Shown here in pieces: positions 12,570-25,088 of a stretch of 64,000 nucleotides of DNA. The DNA lies in NCBI GenBank assembly GCA_027596035.1, contig JADGJA010000007.1, forward strand, positions 1-64,000. The letters are read 5' to 3'. Below the pieces are notes generated by a model. The model made no database searches. It was not told the DNA's origin and saw only the letters and a program-made list of their open reading frames with translations. The first letter of the stretch is position 1; the number at the start of each line of letters is the position of its first letter. A program made the translations under genes and the position numbers. The DNA comes from Thoreauomyces humboldtii. Its lineage: Eukaryota > Chytridiomycota > Chytridiomycetes > Spizellomycetales > Powellomycetaceae.

Positions 12570-14254
12570 TCAAGCAACGACAGGTGCTGTCGCCTCTGCT
12601 ACTTCCCCGTCGTCGAGATCGTCGAACCCGAGATCGTCCTTCAACACCGCTCGCCTCCTCTTCTGGTCGTGTTCGTCCAGCGGTCGCGTCGAAACCGCCA
12701 GAAGGGTTGGTCGCTCGAACTGATCTTCCTCCTCGTCCCTTCGCTGGAAATAAGAAAAATGCAGCAAGTGCACAGAGTGGTTAACTCGTATGCCAGAAGA
12801 GTCGACTTGAAATCTGCTTGTCGTACCTTTGCTCTCCGTCGCTTGTATGTGATGCGCGTCGGTACCCGGCGGTAAAACACGGCCCCAGTCTTTGCGTCTA
12901 CTCGCCACACCAGCTGCTTGACGTTTCCATCCGATGTGTCGTAGACGTAGTCTCGAACCAGGGGATATTGCAGCACCTTCATCGGAAGCCGTTAAAATGC
13001 ATGTTTTCCGTTTGCTCAAACATAAGACCACACCCACATCCGATGGAAGCTCCTCCTGGCCTCGGTCGCTCGCCCGTTTTCGTTTCTCTACTATGCTTGT
13101 GACGGCGGCAGAATTTGGTGCGTAGTATCCCATGAACTTCTCGGATGGTCGGCCCGGATTCACGATAGGTTTCAAAACGGCATTTTCCAACGCGACCAGT
13201 TTTGCCAAATCCGTCCCATCCTTTGCTCCCTGCGGTTTCTGCTGGATGGTTCAGACGTGTCAGAAACGTGGAGGTCACGGAGGCTCTCATAGTATGGTGG
13301 AGCACTCACCGCCTTCGCGTTCAAACCCTTTTCTAATGGATCCGTGTCGAAGACAGTCAGAGCCAACTGATCTGGCCACGACCCGCTTAGCTCTGGGAAG
13401 ACGGGGAACATTTCCACCGCATGCACATTCTTTCGCCCGCTTGGATGAGCGATGTTCTGCAAAGTGAACTGTGCCACCTTGTCAAACGTTCCCTTGATCA
13501 TCTCCTTCTTCTCTTCTGCGGTTTCGGGTACATATGCGACAAGGGCCGGTAATGGACGATCTTGCGTGGGCCTATAGATCAACCCGTTAGTCAGCTTTAT
13601 GTGGACCGAAGAGATACGAAGGCTTGCTCTCTGCAGTACCCCTTGTCGAAAGACCGTCCAAAGGTCTTTGGGTTGTCAGCCATGTTGATGCGCTCCTGAT
13701 GAATGAAGAGGACGCTGTTTGTCGCCTTCCACGTGTCGTTCGCCTTGACGTGCTCGAAAGGCGGTTGCATAAGCTCCTCGTCTTCAGGATCGAGCTTCTG
13801 AGGTCCCGACTTGGCTGTTCACCCATCCAATCCCGAAAGCAAGACCCATCAGCTGCTTGGATCTTTCCTCTCCCTCAGTCTTCTGTAGCTGCTCGCATCT
13901 TTTCCCTGCACACACCATCAGGGTTGTAGAACTTGTCCGCGAGGAATCCCATCTCGAGCGGAGCACAGGGGACACCATTCTCAACGTCTTTTCCGCAGAC
14001 CTCAAAGAGAAACCGGTCCTGAAGGCTCCCTGTTCCAGGTTCATATGAATAGTGACGGTCTGGCGCAAAGGGGTATTCGAGGAGTTTCGGGGCGGACGAG
14101 AACTCGGGGAGCTCGTTTCGGTACACGTAGCGGAAGGCCCAGTCTCCCCCGAACCTGGGGATGACGGATAAGATTAGCTCAATGATGCGGGCTTCATTAG
14201 ATGCGAAGGCAAGAGGGATGCCACTTGCTTCTTGGGTTCCTTTTTGGAAGACAT
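12570..14254 (-). CDS. PAF1: RNA polymerase II-associated factor 1 (Paf1 complex)
   Basis: Core subunit of the nuclear Paf1 elongation complex, which travels with RNA polymerase II and promotes H2B ubiquitination and H3K4/K36 methylation. Conserved blocks appear in order on the minus strand: YRNELPEFSSAPKLLEYPFA (N-terminal Paf1 motif near 14100), AVEMFPVFPEL near 13420, FMGYYAP followed by KRKRASDRGQEE near 13100, YPLVRDYVYD near 12950, and VFYRRVPTRITYKRRR near 12860. An acidic tail (DDLGFDDLDDGE) ends in TGA at 12570-12572. The start ATG at 14254 encodes MSSKKEPKK and joins to FGGDWAFRYVYRNEL in correct phase only if the first intron has a GC donor. The gene is head to head with the FHA-PBZ gene, only 171 bases between starts. 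Confidence 0.9.
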
Positions 14255-14425
14255 TTCTTGGAAACAGTAGGCTTTGCACTTTTGCAGTCGATCTCTTGGG
14301 AATGTGCGAGCAAGACGGAGGAGTCACGGATGCCGATCGGATTCGGACACGGACATGCGGTACACCTCAAATGGACGTCACAGTCTGCGGCCAAGCTGCC
14401 AACAACCAGCAAGAGCTCCTCTCCC

Positions 14426-16811
14426 ATGTACAGTTTTGCCCTCGTGGACGATTCTAATGTTCGGCATCAGCTCGACCAATCCATAAATACGCTTGTGCTT
14501 GGTCGCAAAATCTGGGGAATTACGGAAAAGCGCGTCAGTCGGGAGCATGGTAAGGGGACTGACCAACCGACCATAGCGTGGCGGTAACCTCCAGCTTACT
14601 CCCGATTATGGTTTCGTTGCAGTACGATTCACGTATGATTCCCAGACGGGAAGAATTGCGGTGCAACAACTCGGTCCTAACGACGTGTTCGTATACGACA
14701 CCGACCGCGTGGTGAAGAAGCTGGGAGTCGGACAGGAGGTCCAGCTTCAACAGGGAAGCTCCGTGTACCTTCTGGAAGGCATACTGAAATTTGCTGTGGA
14801 AGTGACCACCGACCCTGCTGCTGCTGTCGCCGCTCCCAAATATGAAGGAGGTCGCTCCGTCAAGCGCGCGGCAACGACTTCCGCGGTGCGGCCTGTCCCA
14901 GCCAAGCGCGTCCGCGCTGCCGGCAGGGGTCCGAGAAGGGCGGCCAGAAAGAGAGGAGGATACAATGAAGGCGGTAGCTCAGAGGGCGAAGACGATTCTG
15001 GTTCCGAGTTTAACGTGTCCGAAGCTGACGGAGCGGATGAGGATGCTGAGGATGAAAAGGAGTTGGCGGCCCTGGATGCAAATCAAGTTGACTCCTCGGA
15101 CGACGAAGTGGTCCTTCCATTGTGTCGTTACGGCTCAAAGTGTTACAGGAAGAACCCTGATCACTTTGAGGATTTCGCCCATCCGTGGCTGGACGCCAAA
15201 GCGAAGGGCAGCAGGAAGGATACTGCGGACATCGGCAACCCAATCAACAGATCAACCCCCGGACCTTCTAATCGAATATCAGCATCTTCTCCAACAGCAG
15301 CAGCGTCTGCCGTTGCTTTGCAACCTGCACCTACTTCGGACTCAGCAATCCGCAGATCAGCTGATACGCGGCCGCCGACCTCGTCCGCTAGTTGCGACGT
15401 AATCCAAAACGACATCATCCTGCAAGTTGTCGGATCCTACCTGTCTTTGCGCGACAACTGCATCCTCGCCTCCACCTCGCACGTCATGTTTGCCAAACTG
15501 ACGCGCTTCCTGCCTTCCTTGAAGTGTGCCCGCAGCGCGGCCATCGCCATCTGGAAACTGAGAATGGCTGAATGGAAGCGAAGAGATGAGATCTGCATGC
15601 TCCAATTACGGTCCCTCCAGGCCGTTATTCACGCTGATGCTCATCCGTTACCTTCCGGATGGCTTCCGCTTCACTTTGCAGAGGCAGAGAACAAAAGGGG
15701 GGAATCTTGGGATCATGTTATCAAATCGGTCGTTTTGCTTCCTATGGAAGATGGACGTGAATGCGTCCTTGATGGCGCTTACATCAAAAGCAATAGCGCT
15801 CGGTACGATGGTGGGTTCTTTCAGGGCAACATCGCCGTCAGGGTTTTCCATAAGAATGGCGACAGCGTGCTAGACAGACCGGTCCCCGCCTATCAATTTC
15901 GCGAATCTTCAGAAATTTGGGAAGAGCCTCGACAAGTCAGGCTTTGCGTCAAAGCCTTGGCTCAGGCCCTTGACGTTGCGGAATCGACCTTTCACACTTG
16001 GTTCATGACAGCCTTCCCTTTCCTGAAGGAATGCTTCTACACCAAATCAGAAGACCTCGGCCCGGACTCGTTATTCGGCGACTCTTACGGGTTAGCGGAC
16101 GTCCCCTATATCAGCAAACTGGTCATCTTACCTGACGTCATCGCGCCAGCTGCCGATCCTCTGGAGGAAGGAGTCCGAACTTCCCTGAACGCCCTTCGAC
16201 GCGTCGATCTGTCGGCGCGCTTGTGGGTACAGTTACTGTCTATATTCTTTCGCGCCTGGATGGAATCCTCCATCGATGTGAGCCGTTTCAGCCAGATCTA
16301 TCAGTATATTATCGCACATCCTCTGATCGTCCTGTCTGACGGGATCGACGTCGATATCAACGTCGACAAGACACGCATTATTAGCTTTGATCCCAACAAT
16401 GGCACAGGAACGATGGACTACGGCGTAACTGGCGAACTGGTCACCTTCCGTTTTACGTACAACGGTTGCACATGGATTTTTAAAGCCAACTTCACAGACG
16501 ACTTTAATTGCCAGCGCATGAACTTTGCCGATTGCCATATCGGACTGATCGAGTCCGATGGTTCCGAGACCGACATGTTCTCGTTTTCGCTGGGCCCCTA
16601 TAATGAATTCAAGTCAGATGTTGCGTCCGACGTCGGACAGAAAGTGGACGATCCATACATCCGAGTCGACTCCAGGGGCAAGAATTCCGAGGATAAGCGT
16701 ACCGTCGCTGTCTTGGTAGCTCTAACTACTACAATCCTGTATGGAACCGGCTATTGCAGAACGGAAGACGAACCCAAGTGGAAGGAAATGTCAGACCCCT
16801 TGTCGAAGTAG
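14426..16811 (+). CDS. FHA-PBZ zinc-finger protein with F-box-like segment
   Basis: Two exons (14426-14549 and 14623-16811) encode about 770 residues. The N-terminal 100 residues form an FHA domain of the PNKP/APTX/APLF type (LVLGRKIWGITEKRVSREHV, then GRIAVQQLGPNDVFV), the class that binds phosphorylated XRCC1/XRCC4. A basic, then acidic, linker follows. Residues about 206-229 make a PBZ zinc finger that matches the C-x5-C-x6-H-x5-H pattern exactly (CRYGSKCYRKNPDHFEDFAHP is the core). PBZ fingers bind poly(ADP-ribose), so a role in DNA-break signalling is likely. Residues about 297-345 (DIILQVVGSYLSLRDNC) look like an F-box, but this is a weak call. The remaining 400 residues are unrecognised. 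APLF (FHA-PBZ) and CHFR (FHA-RING-PBZ) are the nearest known layouts. Confidence 0.75.
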
Positions 16812-17314
16812 GCGTTCCCCAATCCTCGTCGCCGTAGTATTATCTCGTTTGCGTACGGTTATTTGGCGGACCAAAACATTGGGGCTATGCGCCAGTTCGC
16901 TCATGATGTCATGGAACAAGCTTGGTCACCTGTCAGCCCGGCTTTGAACAGACAGTTCGGAATCTCCTCACGCCAAGCGGTGCGATTGACGATAAGAAGG
17001 CATGGCAGCGTTTAGAGCATGCGTAATACATTTGAGACGAAGTGACGTGGCGTGCTGGCGTATTGGCGAATCATGCTGCTGAACTTCAAGTAGCACGAGG
17101 CGGAACATGGATATGCCTGCCGACCCGTTTTTTTCCCCATTATTTCCCATGGGTTCGTAGTTGAGTAAGCAAGTTCGCGGTAGCACTGCGCACGCTCGCA
17201 TCCCTGTCTGCAGCCGTCCATCTCCCGTCTCCGTTGTTTCTTTGCCGCTATATAATACTAAGCGCTGGCAGATCTACGTTCCCAGACAGTCGCTCACTAG
17301 CTGGTGCTATGGGA
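16812..17314. other. Convergent 3' spacer, nothing recognised
   Basis: About 500 bases between the stop of the FHA-PBZ gene and the stop of WDR59. Short frames on both strands have no motif. The stretch probably holds both 3' untranslated regions. Confidence 0.35.
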
Positions 17315-20300
17315 CTAAATACCTCTATACCCGCCCTGGACCTTCCGACAAGCGCAGCCGCAGCCCGCCGGACACACCTCCTCCTCATCAAACCACTTTG
17401 CCACGTGATCCGCGTGGCCTCCGTGAGCGCAGACAAGACAGAAGGTGGACACGCCCCGACATGGGAGACGACATATTGCACATATGACGCCGTAACGCTT
17501 GCGATCGCAACGCCAGCAGTAAGCGTAGGAGGCCTGAGTTGAGCCTCCCGTCTGTCCAGTTTGGGAGGCTATGCTTAAGGTGGAGGGAACGGTGGGCACG
17601 AGGGTGCTGCCGCACGCGGGACAGACTACGCCAAAATCTGTCAACGGACCATGCGATCTCGACTGTTCAGTATGATTTTGCGATTTCCAGCATTTGCACG
17701 AGCAAAAGGACTCACCGACTCCCACGTGTGCGTGACCCTGGCTCGGACTCTCGTCTGCGGTCGTCTTCTTTAAGAATCGCAACACTTCCGCTCTTTGCAC
17801 TACGAGACCCCAGTTGTAAAGGATTGCAGCGTAAGCGTGAGCGTACGCAGCATATCGTGAGGCCTGCGCGGGATCCAGAAGACTTCCAGCAGCTGCCAGG
17901 GGCGAAGGTAAAAGTGCAGCGAGACGCCTGTCCGCCGCCGCAAAAGGGCGTTCCGCGTCCTCATCCTCGGTGAGGCGAAGCATCAGGACGGAGGCGGGAG
18001 CCGCTGGTGGCGTTGAGGCCTGTGAGGAAGGGGTGACGACGCCAGATGGCGTTGTGCCCGCCACTGTGCTTGTATACATGCCGGGTGTGGATGCAGGCGC
18101 TATGGAAGGTGTAGCAGGTGCAGCCCATCGCGGAGCTGCAGCCATGACGCTCGCGATGGGAGCGGTGAGCGTCCATCCGACGGTTGCCGAGGCAGACAGC
18201 GGTTTCGGTGATGGCGGGGCAGAACTTTCCCGGGTCGCGTGGCTGTTGCCATTCCATCCTTCATGACTGTGCTGACGGGTCAATCCCGGTCGCGGTAATG
18301 GTCGCGCCGAAGTCGATAGAGAGTGTCCTTGGGATGACTGGTGTCGTAAAGAAAGCGTGGGACGAGGAGGTGGACTGGGTAAAACCCCTGCTGCAGCTTG
18401 AGCGTATGTGGTAGAGTTATTACGAGAGAGGTCGGCAACTGTGGCGGGGCTACTGTTGTGCTGGTGATAGTGAGGGTGCGGGTATGGCTCGTATGGAAGC
18501 GCTCCGGCCGCGCTGCTTCCTGCGCTACGTTCCGCTGGATGCATCATCAGACCGGCATCTGGTGCGTAAGAGGAACCTGGAGTGCCTAGCGCCGACCCTG
18601 GTGATGCAGGTTCGCTCTCCCAACTGGGGTGGTGATGGTGCTGAGAGTAGTTCCTGGCTTCGGCTGAAATAGAAGCGGTACTTCCACGGAGCCATCCGGC
18701 ACCGCGTCGAGCAGCTCCATCTTTGGGAAGACTAGTGAGCTGTAACGCGACAGTATCGCTCTCAGGGCTTGCCCGGACATTGCTCACAACCACGCCCATC
18801 ATTGAAAAGGCCGCTGACAGAGGTGGAGTGATCATGCCGGCAACCATCGATGTCATCGTTGAGGCCATCGTGTTTCCTGATGTACTGGATATCTGCTGCC
18901 GGAAGTAGGACTGAGAGGCCTGCCGAAATAATTGGCCCGGCGCAGAAATGACTCGCTCCACACGAAGTGCTGGTGTCAAAGGCTATTGGCAGCGCTCGCA
19001 ATCAGATTTCTCGGAAATCAGATACGACATCTCGGGGATCGTAACTTACCAGATTGAAATCTTGCACTGGGGGTAGAGGTGTTTGTTTCACAACGTTTCC
19101 AAACTTGTCTGAGAACACGCAGACTAGCATGGCGAGGGTTTGCACGTCGCCGCATCTCTCTAAGTGAGTGAATATATCGTGCACCATCTGTCGACCGAAA
19201 GGATGCCACTGCCAGCGAGGCCGAAGTCCGGCCTCGCCTTCAGCTGGCTTGCCTTCGGTCGGAGCAGCGTAAGGGAGAAGCATAATAAGGTTCTCCGATA
19301 TGTTGCCGCCTCTCGGTACCCTGCGACGACGAGTTCGCCGGGTTCGGTGATCAAAGACGCCAGCAGATGAGTACGTGCGAGGAGGAGCGTGGCACATGGT
19401 GAGCAACATCCCCGCCACGCCCCAGATCTGCGCAAGGTCAGGACGTCCGGCTAATTCTGCCGCCGCTCCGTTCTGGGAGCATATGGCGGCAGGATCATCG
19501 CCGGCGAGGCTATAAAGAAGGAAAACGCAGGTTTTAGAAAGGGCAGGCCGGTTAAACGAGGTTGATAATTTCCATACGTGTACTGTCGAGCAAGCTCCTC
19601 GTTCAGGGGTAATAATGTTGTAACATCTCGCATGTGAACGCATATTCCGAATGCCGGTTGCTGCACTTTGCTGGCGACTTCCAAACCACCTGAAGAAGGA
19701 CTGGGAGACAGATGCTCGGATGGACCGGTCTGTGCAGCTCCTAGGTTTAAAGGCTCTCGGTATTCCGTCGGGAACACCGACGTGGCCGCAGGTGATCGGC
19801 GGTGAGTAAAGGAGGCGAGCGAGCGCTCTTCCAGGCTGGAAGGCACCTCGCTTCCGAGCTCGCTACCGCTAAAGCTCTGAGCGTCTATTGAGTTGGCGCG
19901 CCTGCGGTGGTGGTGCTGGTGAGGCGAGTTTTGTGGAGACGGGGAGAAGTGACGAGCAAAGAACGGAGGTTCCAATGATCCTGGCTTAAGATATGAGCCG
20001 GAAGCGCCCGGAGAAGGTGTTGTTCCACCAGCGCGCGCTCCCGATGACGCAGGTCTTACTCCGAGCCGGAACGGTGGAGTTAGCTTAATCGGAGCGGAAG
20101 CTCCATCGGATCCTGAGGTAACAGTACGGACCACCGAATTGGGCAAAACATTTCCCTTCGAAACGCCCGTGGGAACGGTCTCGGAGGGAAGAGTTGAGGC
20201 CCTTGTTAATGGTGGAGTAGACGGACAAAGTTGAGGGCGAGTGTCTCCTGCATTCGTTGATGGTGGGGAACCACGCGGAGTTGATGTACCAGCGAAGCTA

Positions 20301-23276
20301 TTTGACAACGCTGAAGGCGTGTCCCGACCCATCTCACTAAGGCTTAGTAGCGACAAATTGCGGGGTACAGAGCCGGAGGGGGTTCTTGAGGCAGAGCCTC
20401 CTCCAGCAGGGCTGCTCAAAGGTCGGGGATTGTGCAGTGCCGGAAGCGGCGAGATGGTTGAGCGGGGATCGATGGTCGAAAACGGGTTCGCATCGGCACT
20501 TGACTGCGTTCGCCAAAGCATGCTAGGAACGACGGACTCCTCTCCACTTTCATCGGAGTCCAACCAGTAGCTAAACTTGCCTTTGCCATCGCCGTGCTCG
20601 GAGGCTCCAAGAAGATGCTCGGGGCTGTTTCCGATTCCCCTAGCGGCTCGGGACTGAACTGTACCGCCATCTCCAGGTATGGACGGGACGGGTGTTCGAT
20701 CACGCATTGCACTTGCCGGCATAAACGACTTCGGAAATCGAGAAAAGACGAAGGCACGGTAATTCTCGTAAAGCGAAAATGTACGGGGTTGCGTCGTAAA
20801 GTGCTGGGACTGCAGGACCGGCTGCTGATTCCGCATCACCAGAGTGTATGCGGTGAACTTTGTGGTGGATGGGTGAGGGAGAGTTGAGAAAAAGTACACT
20901 AGCTTGCCTACAGGATACACATGCCTAAGCTGGATGCAACAATGATCATGGGAAAACGAGGGTGCTCACCACTCGGCGAAAACGAAGCACCACAAAGCCG
21001 CGGAAAAGGAACATTGTTGCTGTCCTTCCCGACGATAACTTCTTTGAGCAACCTTTTATCCTGTGATTTTTTCTTGGCGACGCCGACGCCCTGAGACATA
21101 ACGTCGCTGTCGCTCGAAGTTGTCAGATCAGAATCAAAACTTGGCTGCGTCAGCGGGGGAAGAATAGCCCGATTGGCAAGATCTAGACGGTCCGTTACTG
21201 AGGTTGTTTCGACGCCGCGGTCCACGTTGGTGTATCGAGAACCCAGATATAGACTACTAGAAGAACCGCGTATAGACGTTCGAGATTCTGAAAAAAACGA
21301 GTCCCGGGGCGCAGTGGCTGGCATGGAAGACTCCCCTGCTAAAAGGTATCGGATGCACGGCTCGAGACAAGGAGAAGATGTTCGCGCGTGCTGAATGGCT
21401 ATTTGAGCCAGTTTGGCGGCAAGGAACTGACGCTTGGCCAGGCTAACCATGCCGGTCTTCTGTATCGAAAATGAAGGCGGAATGCGCCCTGGGTATTGTG
21501 CAGGGAAGGTGATATCGACACGGAGAAATGCAGATGGCGCGCTAGGATCTGCCGTTGCTTGTTCAGTAGCACTCTGGAGAGTCACTGTACATGATCGTCT
21601 CGCGCCATCAACCTACAGCATCGCGGATGAGCGAACAATCAATGTGAAAAGACATCCGAGCGATAAATTACCTTCTCGAAATGAACCGCCGCATAGTTGC
21701 GCATGGCATTTGTGATGTCCTCGTTCATGCTGCCGGGAATGAAGGGCTCTTCGCTTCCACTCAACGCCGGGGAGTCCAAACCTCGAGCTTCCAGCCAGTC
21801 ACAGGTAGTGTCTAGTTCTTCCAGAATCGACGTGCTGTGATGGTAAGCACGTCCAAGAAGCGGGTCGCCTATGGCAGGAATGCTGGCCGAAGGCTCAGAA
21901 GCCGATCGCCGGTGTGTAGAAGTAAACAGAGACGTAGCCTTATCATCGTTCTCCTCATCATCCACAGTAAACTCCGAAGCTTGAAAAAGCTCATGACCTA
22001 CCGCCCTGGTGATCTCTGGAGAAATCGGCCAAAGTCTCAGATGCTGGTCTTTCGACCAGGTCACTAGTTGGAACAATCGATCATCCACCATAGATGAGCT
22101 TTCGCCGCCGCGCACTCTCCAAACGAATTCGCGCGGAACGTCTGTGTGTCCCTCAAAAGAGTATACTGGAGCGCTGAGATTGTCACAACTCCATAGCAAG
22201 AGGTTGGTGTCTTTTCGTTGAGGCATGGTAACAATTCCATTGCCAAAAGGCGTGAATCGTGCACGCCATATTGGAGACCCAGTTAAAATGCTCGCCTGAC
22301 ACGTTCTTGGTTCCGTAATGTCCCAAAATTTGACCATCCGGTCCTGGCTACAAGTGATGATCTCAGCTTCATTGTTGCGGCTCCAGTCAATGCCGTAAAT
22401 TTTTGTCATGTGGGCTGTAATCATCGTAACAGGCGTCGACCCCTTCCGTATATCCCATATTTTGACATCCGTGTCGTGCGATGAAGCCAAAAGATTCTCA
22501 TTGAGCCGGTTGAACTTGACCTGCGTCGCCCCTGCGGTCCAAGCACAGAACGATGTTCCTGGCTTATCCAGAGGCTTACGCAGATCCCAAAGATGAACAT
22601 AGGTATCGTATGAGCACGTGGCCAAAACGTCTGGGTGGAATGGACTCCAGTTGAGGTCGGAAACAGCACGCTGATGGGATCCCAGAATGTACTGAATGTG
22701 TTTGGAGGAGGGATCCGGTCCACATGTCTCCAAGTTCCACACTAGGGCTTTCTGGTTTGACTTCAGGATACGCTTCATGTCAGCAATCATCGTTTGCGAT
22801 CCGAACTCAGAAGCGTTGAAATGTAGGGTAGCCACCAACCGTAGTCGCGATCCAGTGTTCCCGCGACTTGTGGGGATTCCATTGAACGTCGCTGACTTCC
22901 CAGTTTGTCATGTGATGAATAACTCGAGGCGCATCGTCCGGATTGTCCAAGTCGATGATGTACAAGCCTTTCTTCCTGCGGTGACGGCCCAGAATGGGTC
23001 AACGTGATTCCTCATACGGCTTGGGCAGGGCTACGCACGCCGACTCTGTACTCACGCTGCCAGTACTGCATCGCGGCCGTTCGGTGAGATACTGAGGGAG
23101 GTCACAGGTTGAGCCAGGTGCACTGCGACGGCTGAGTGAAATGTGGAAAAGGGCAGGTTGGACGTTGACGTGGACCTGAGGGGCTGGTCGTTGGAGCCCA
23201 GGGAGAACCCAGACTGCGATTGTACGCTTTGAGCTGAGTGCGGCGGAATGGCCGTTAGCGTGGGAGAAGTGTCCAT
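17315..23276 (-). CDS. WDR59: WDR59/Mtc5, SEA-GATOR2 complex subunit (WD40-RWD-RING)
   Basis: Large multi-exon gene for a vacuole/lysosome-associated regulator of TORC1 signalling. The start at 23276 (MDTSPTLTAIPPHSAQS) leads into an N-terminal WD40 propeller. Its repeats are visible as SDLNWSPFHPDVLATCSYD, YVHLWDLRKP, VKIWDIRKG and MVKFWDITEP between 22840 and 22200. An RWD domain follows near 21590-21330 (DITFPAQYPGRIPPSF). Then come about 1,000 residues rich in Ser/Pro/His, which looks disordered. The C-terminal RING-like zinc module near 17320-17420 (CAICRLPCRGVSTFCLVC, HGGHADHVAKWF, CPAGCGCAC) is the hallmark of WDR59. At least five coding exons are implied (about 22838-21639, 21585-20908, 20920-19451, 19643-19002, 18979-17315); exact splice sites were not all resolved. 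Confidence 0.87.
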
Positions 23277-23687
23277 GCCGAGAGCTGGTCAGCTGGTGGA
23301 GTCGCTTTCCACATTGGCTGCAAGCACCGGAATGGCGCGGTTGTCCCGATTTCAAAGAAGGAACACAGCAACGATGTACGTAGTAACAAGGCGGAGTAGG
23401 GAGCTTGATGCCGAAGCAGGACGGGAAAGGTGATTTGTTGAGGATTGTATGGGCTTGTGTTTGGGTGTCCCAGGTCCCTCAAAGAGTCCATTTGCCCCCT
23501 CTCCACATGTCCGCTTGCCCCGGACGGTCCCCTGTGACTCATATCACAGACCCTTGATGAATCAGATCAGTCCGACAGAGAGGCCCATGCAATCTCTCAA
23601 ACCTCTCCCCCCCTCACCATTCTGGTTGACCCCCAAACAACATTCTGCACCGGCCAGCTTCCCAAAAGACACTCCGCTTACAACGAG
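23277..23687. promoter_or_regulatory. Divergent spacer between WDR59 and OTC
   Basis: About 410 bases between two starts pointing apart, so both promoters should lie here. The half next to the OTC start is pyrimidine-rich (CT tracts around 23600-23660), as in many fungal promoters. No TATA box or named site was identified. Confidence 0.4.
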
Positions 23688-25088
23688 ATGATTGCTCTGA
23701 ACCTTCGATGCTCATCCTTTCGAGCTGCTCCCATCGCTACTTCTGCTCTAAGCGCCCTGCTGGTTGGCCCATCTCTTCGCGCAGGTGGTGCGTCCTGTCA
23801 AACCGAGTCTTGCTTCTCGATTTCTCGCCACCGGCACTCGTCCACGTCCAGCTCTTCCGTCGTGAGCTTTCACGGCGTCAAGCATCTCCTCACTCTCAGG
23901 GATCTTTCCCCAGTTCAGATCCTTGCATTGGTACGGCGGTCGCTCGAGCTGAAGCAGGAACTTGAGGCTTCGAGCTCGTCGCGACCAGACTCCAAAGCGT
24001 TGGCGGGCAAGACGCTGGCCATGATCTTTGCCAAGCGAAGCACGCGCACTCGTGTATCGGCAGAGACGGGCTGGGCACACTATGGCGGGCACCCCATGTT
24101 CCTCGGCAGGGAGGACATCCAGATCGGGGGTGGGGAGCCACTCAAGGATACCGCCATCGTCGTCAGCTCCATGGTGGATGCCATTTTGGCGAGGGTGGGA
24201 GCTCACGAGGAGGTCGAGGTAAGCGAGGGAGCCTGGGCGATCATCATACTTCATCGCCAATCAAATGTCTTGTTTCCTACCTTTCGTCAGACCCTCGCCG
24301 CAAACTCCTCAGTGCCAATCATTAACGCCTTGACGCAACGTTATCATCCACTCCAAGCCTTGGCCGACATCATGACCCTCTACGAGACGTCTATTCCTCA
24401 CTGCCTGTCCCACCCCGCAACACCCGATCACCCACTTCCATCCCTTCCTCCCCTCAAGGTCGCCTGGGTCGGAGACGCCAACAACATCATCCACTCCCTT
24501 CTCGTCTCCCTCCCTCGCATCGCTGACTCTCTTCACCTGTCGGTCGCGACTCCGGTGGGTTACAACTGCGATGCAGACATCATGGAGTACGCGACCCGGG
24601 AGAAGGCGAGTGGAAGCGTCGTCAGCTTCACGAGGGATCCGTCCGTGGCCGTCAAGGACGCGGACATCATCGTCACGGACACCTGGGTGTCGATGGGACA
24701 GGAGAACGAGAAGGCGAAAAGGTTGAAGGACTTTGAGGGATACATGGTGAGAGCACTTCTTCTTTCGAGAGCTCGCACAGGATCGCCTTCTTGGTTGACC
24801 TCTTCTCCTGGCGCAGATCTCCGAAGTCATGGCGCGCAAGGGCGGTGCGAAACCTGATTGGAAGTTCATGCATTGTCTTCCTCGGAAACCGGAGGAGGTG
24901 GATGACGAGGTAAGCTCCACTGGGCCTCGTCTTTTCGGAACTTGTTGCCGGTTGCTGATGCTGCTGCCTTTTTTTCCCGCCAGGTCTTCTACAATCCCGC
25001 CCGTTCGATCGTCTTTCAAGAAGCTGAGAACCGCAAGTACACCGTCATGGCCGTATACGAGATGCTCATGCTTTGGACCAAGAAGTAG
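23688..25088 (+). CDS. OTC: Ornithine carbamoyltransferase, mitochondrial
   Basis: Converts ornithine and carbamoyl phosphate to citrulline in arginine biosynthesis. Four exons were resolved with matching phases: 23688-24218, 24291-24746, 24817-24909 and 24984-25088. The first 55 or so residues are rich in Arg, Ser and Ala with few acids, a likely mitochondrial presequence. Catalytic motifs are intact: STRTR for carbamoyl phosphate near residue 113, the HPLQALAD motif, the ornithine loop SMGQE, and FMHCLPRK near the end. The protein ends with [20 protein letters not shown]. Everything looks complete and functional. The ATG at 23688 is preferred because it gives the presequence. Confidence 0.96.
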
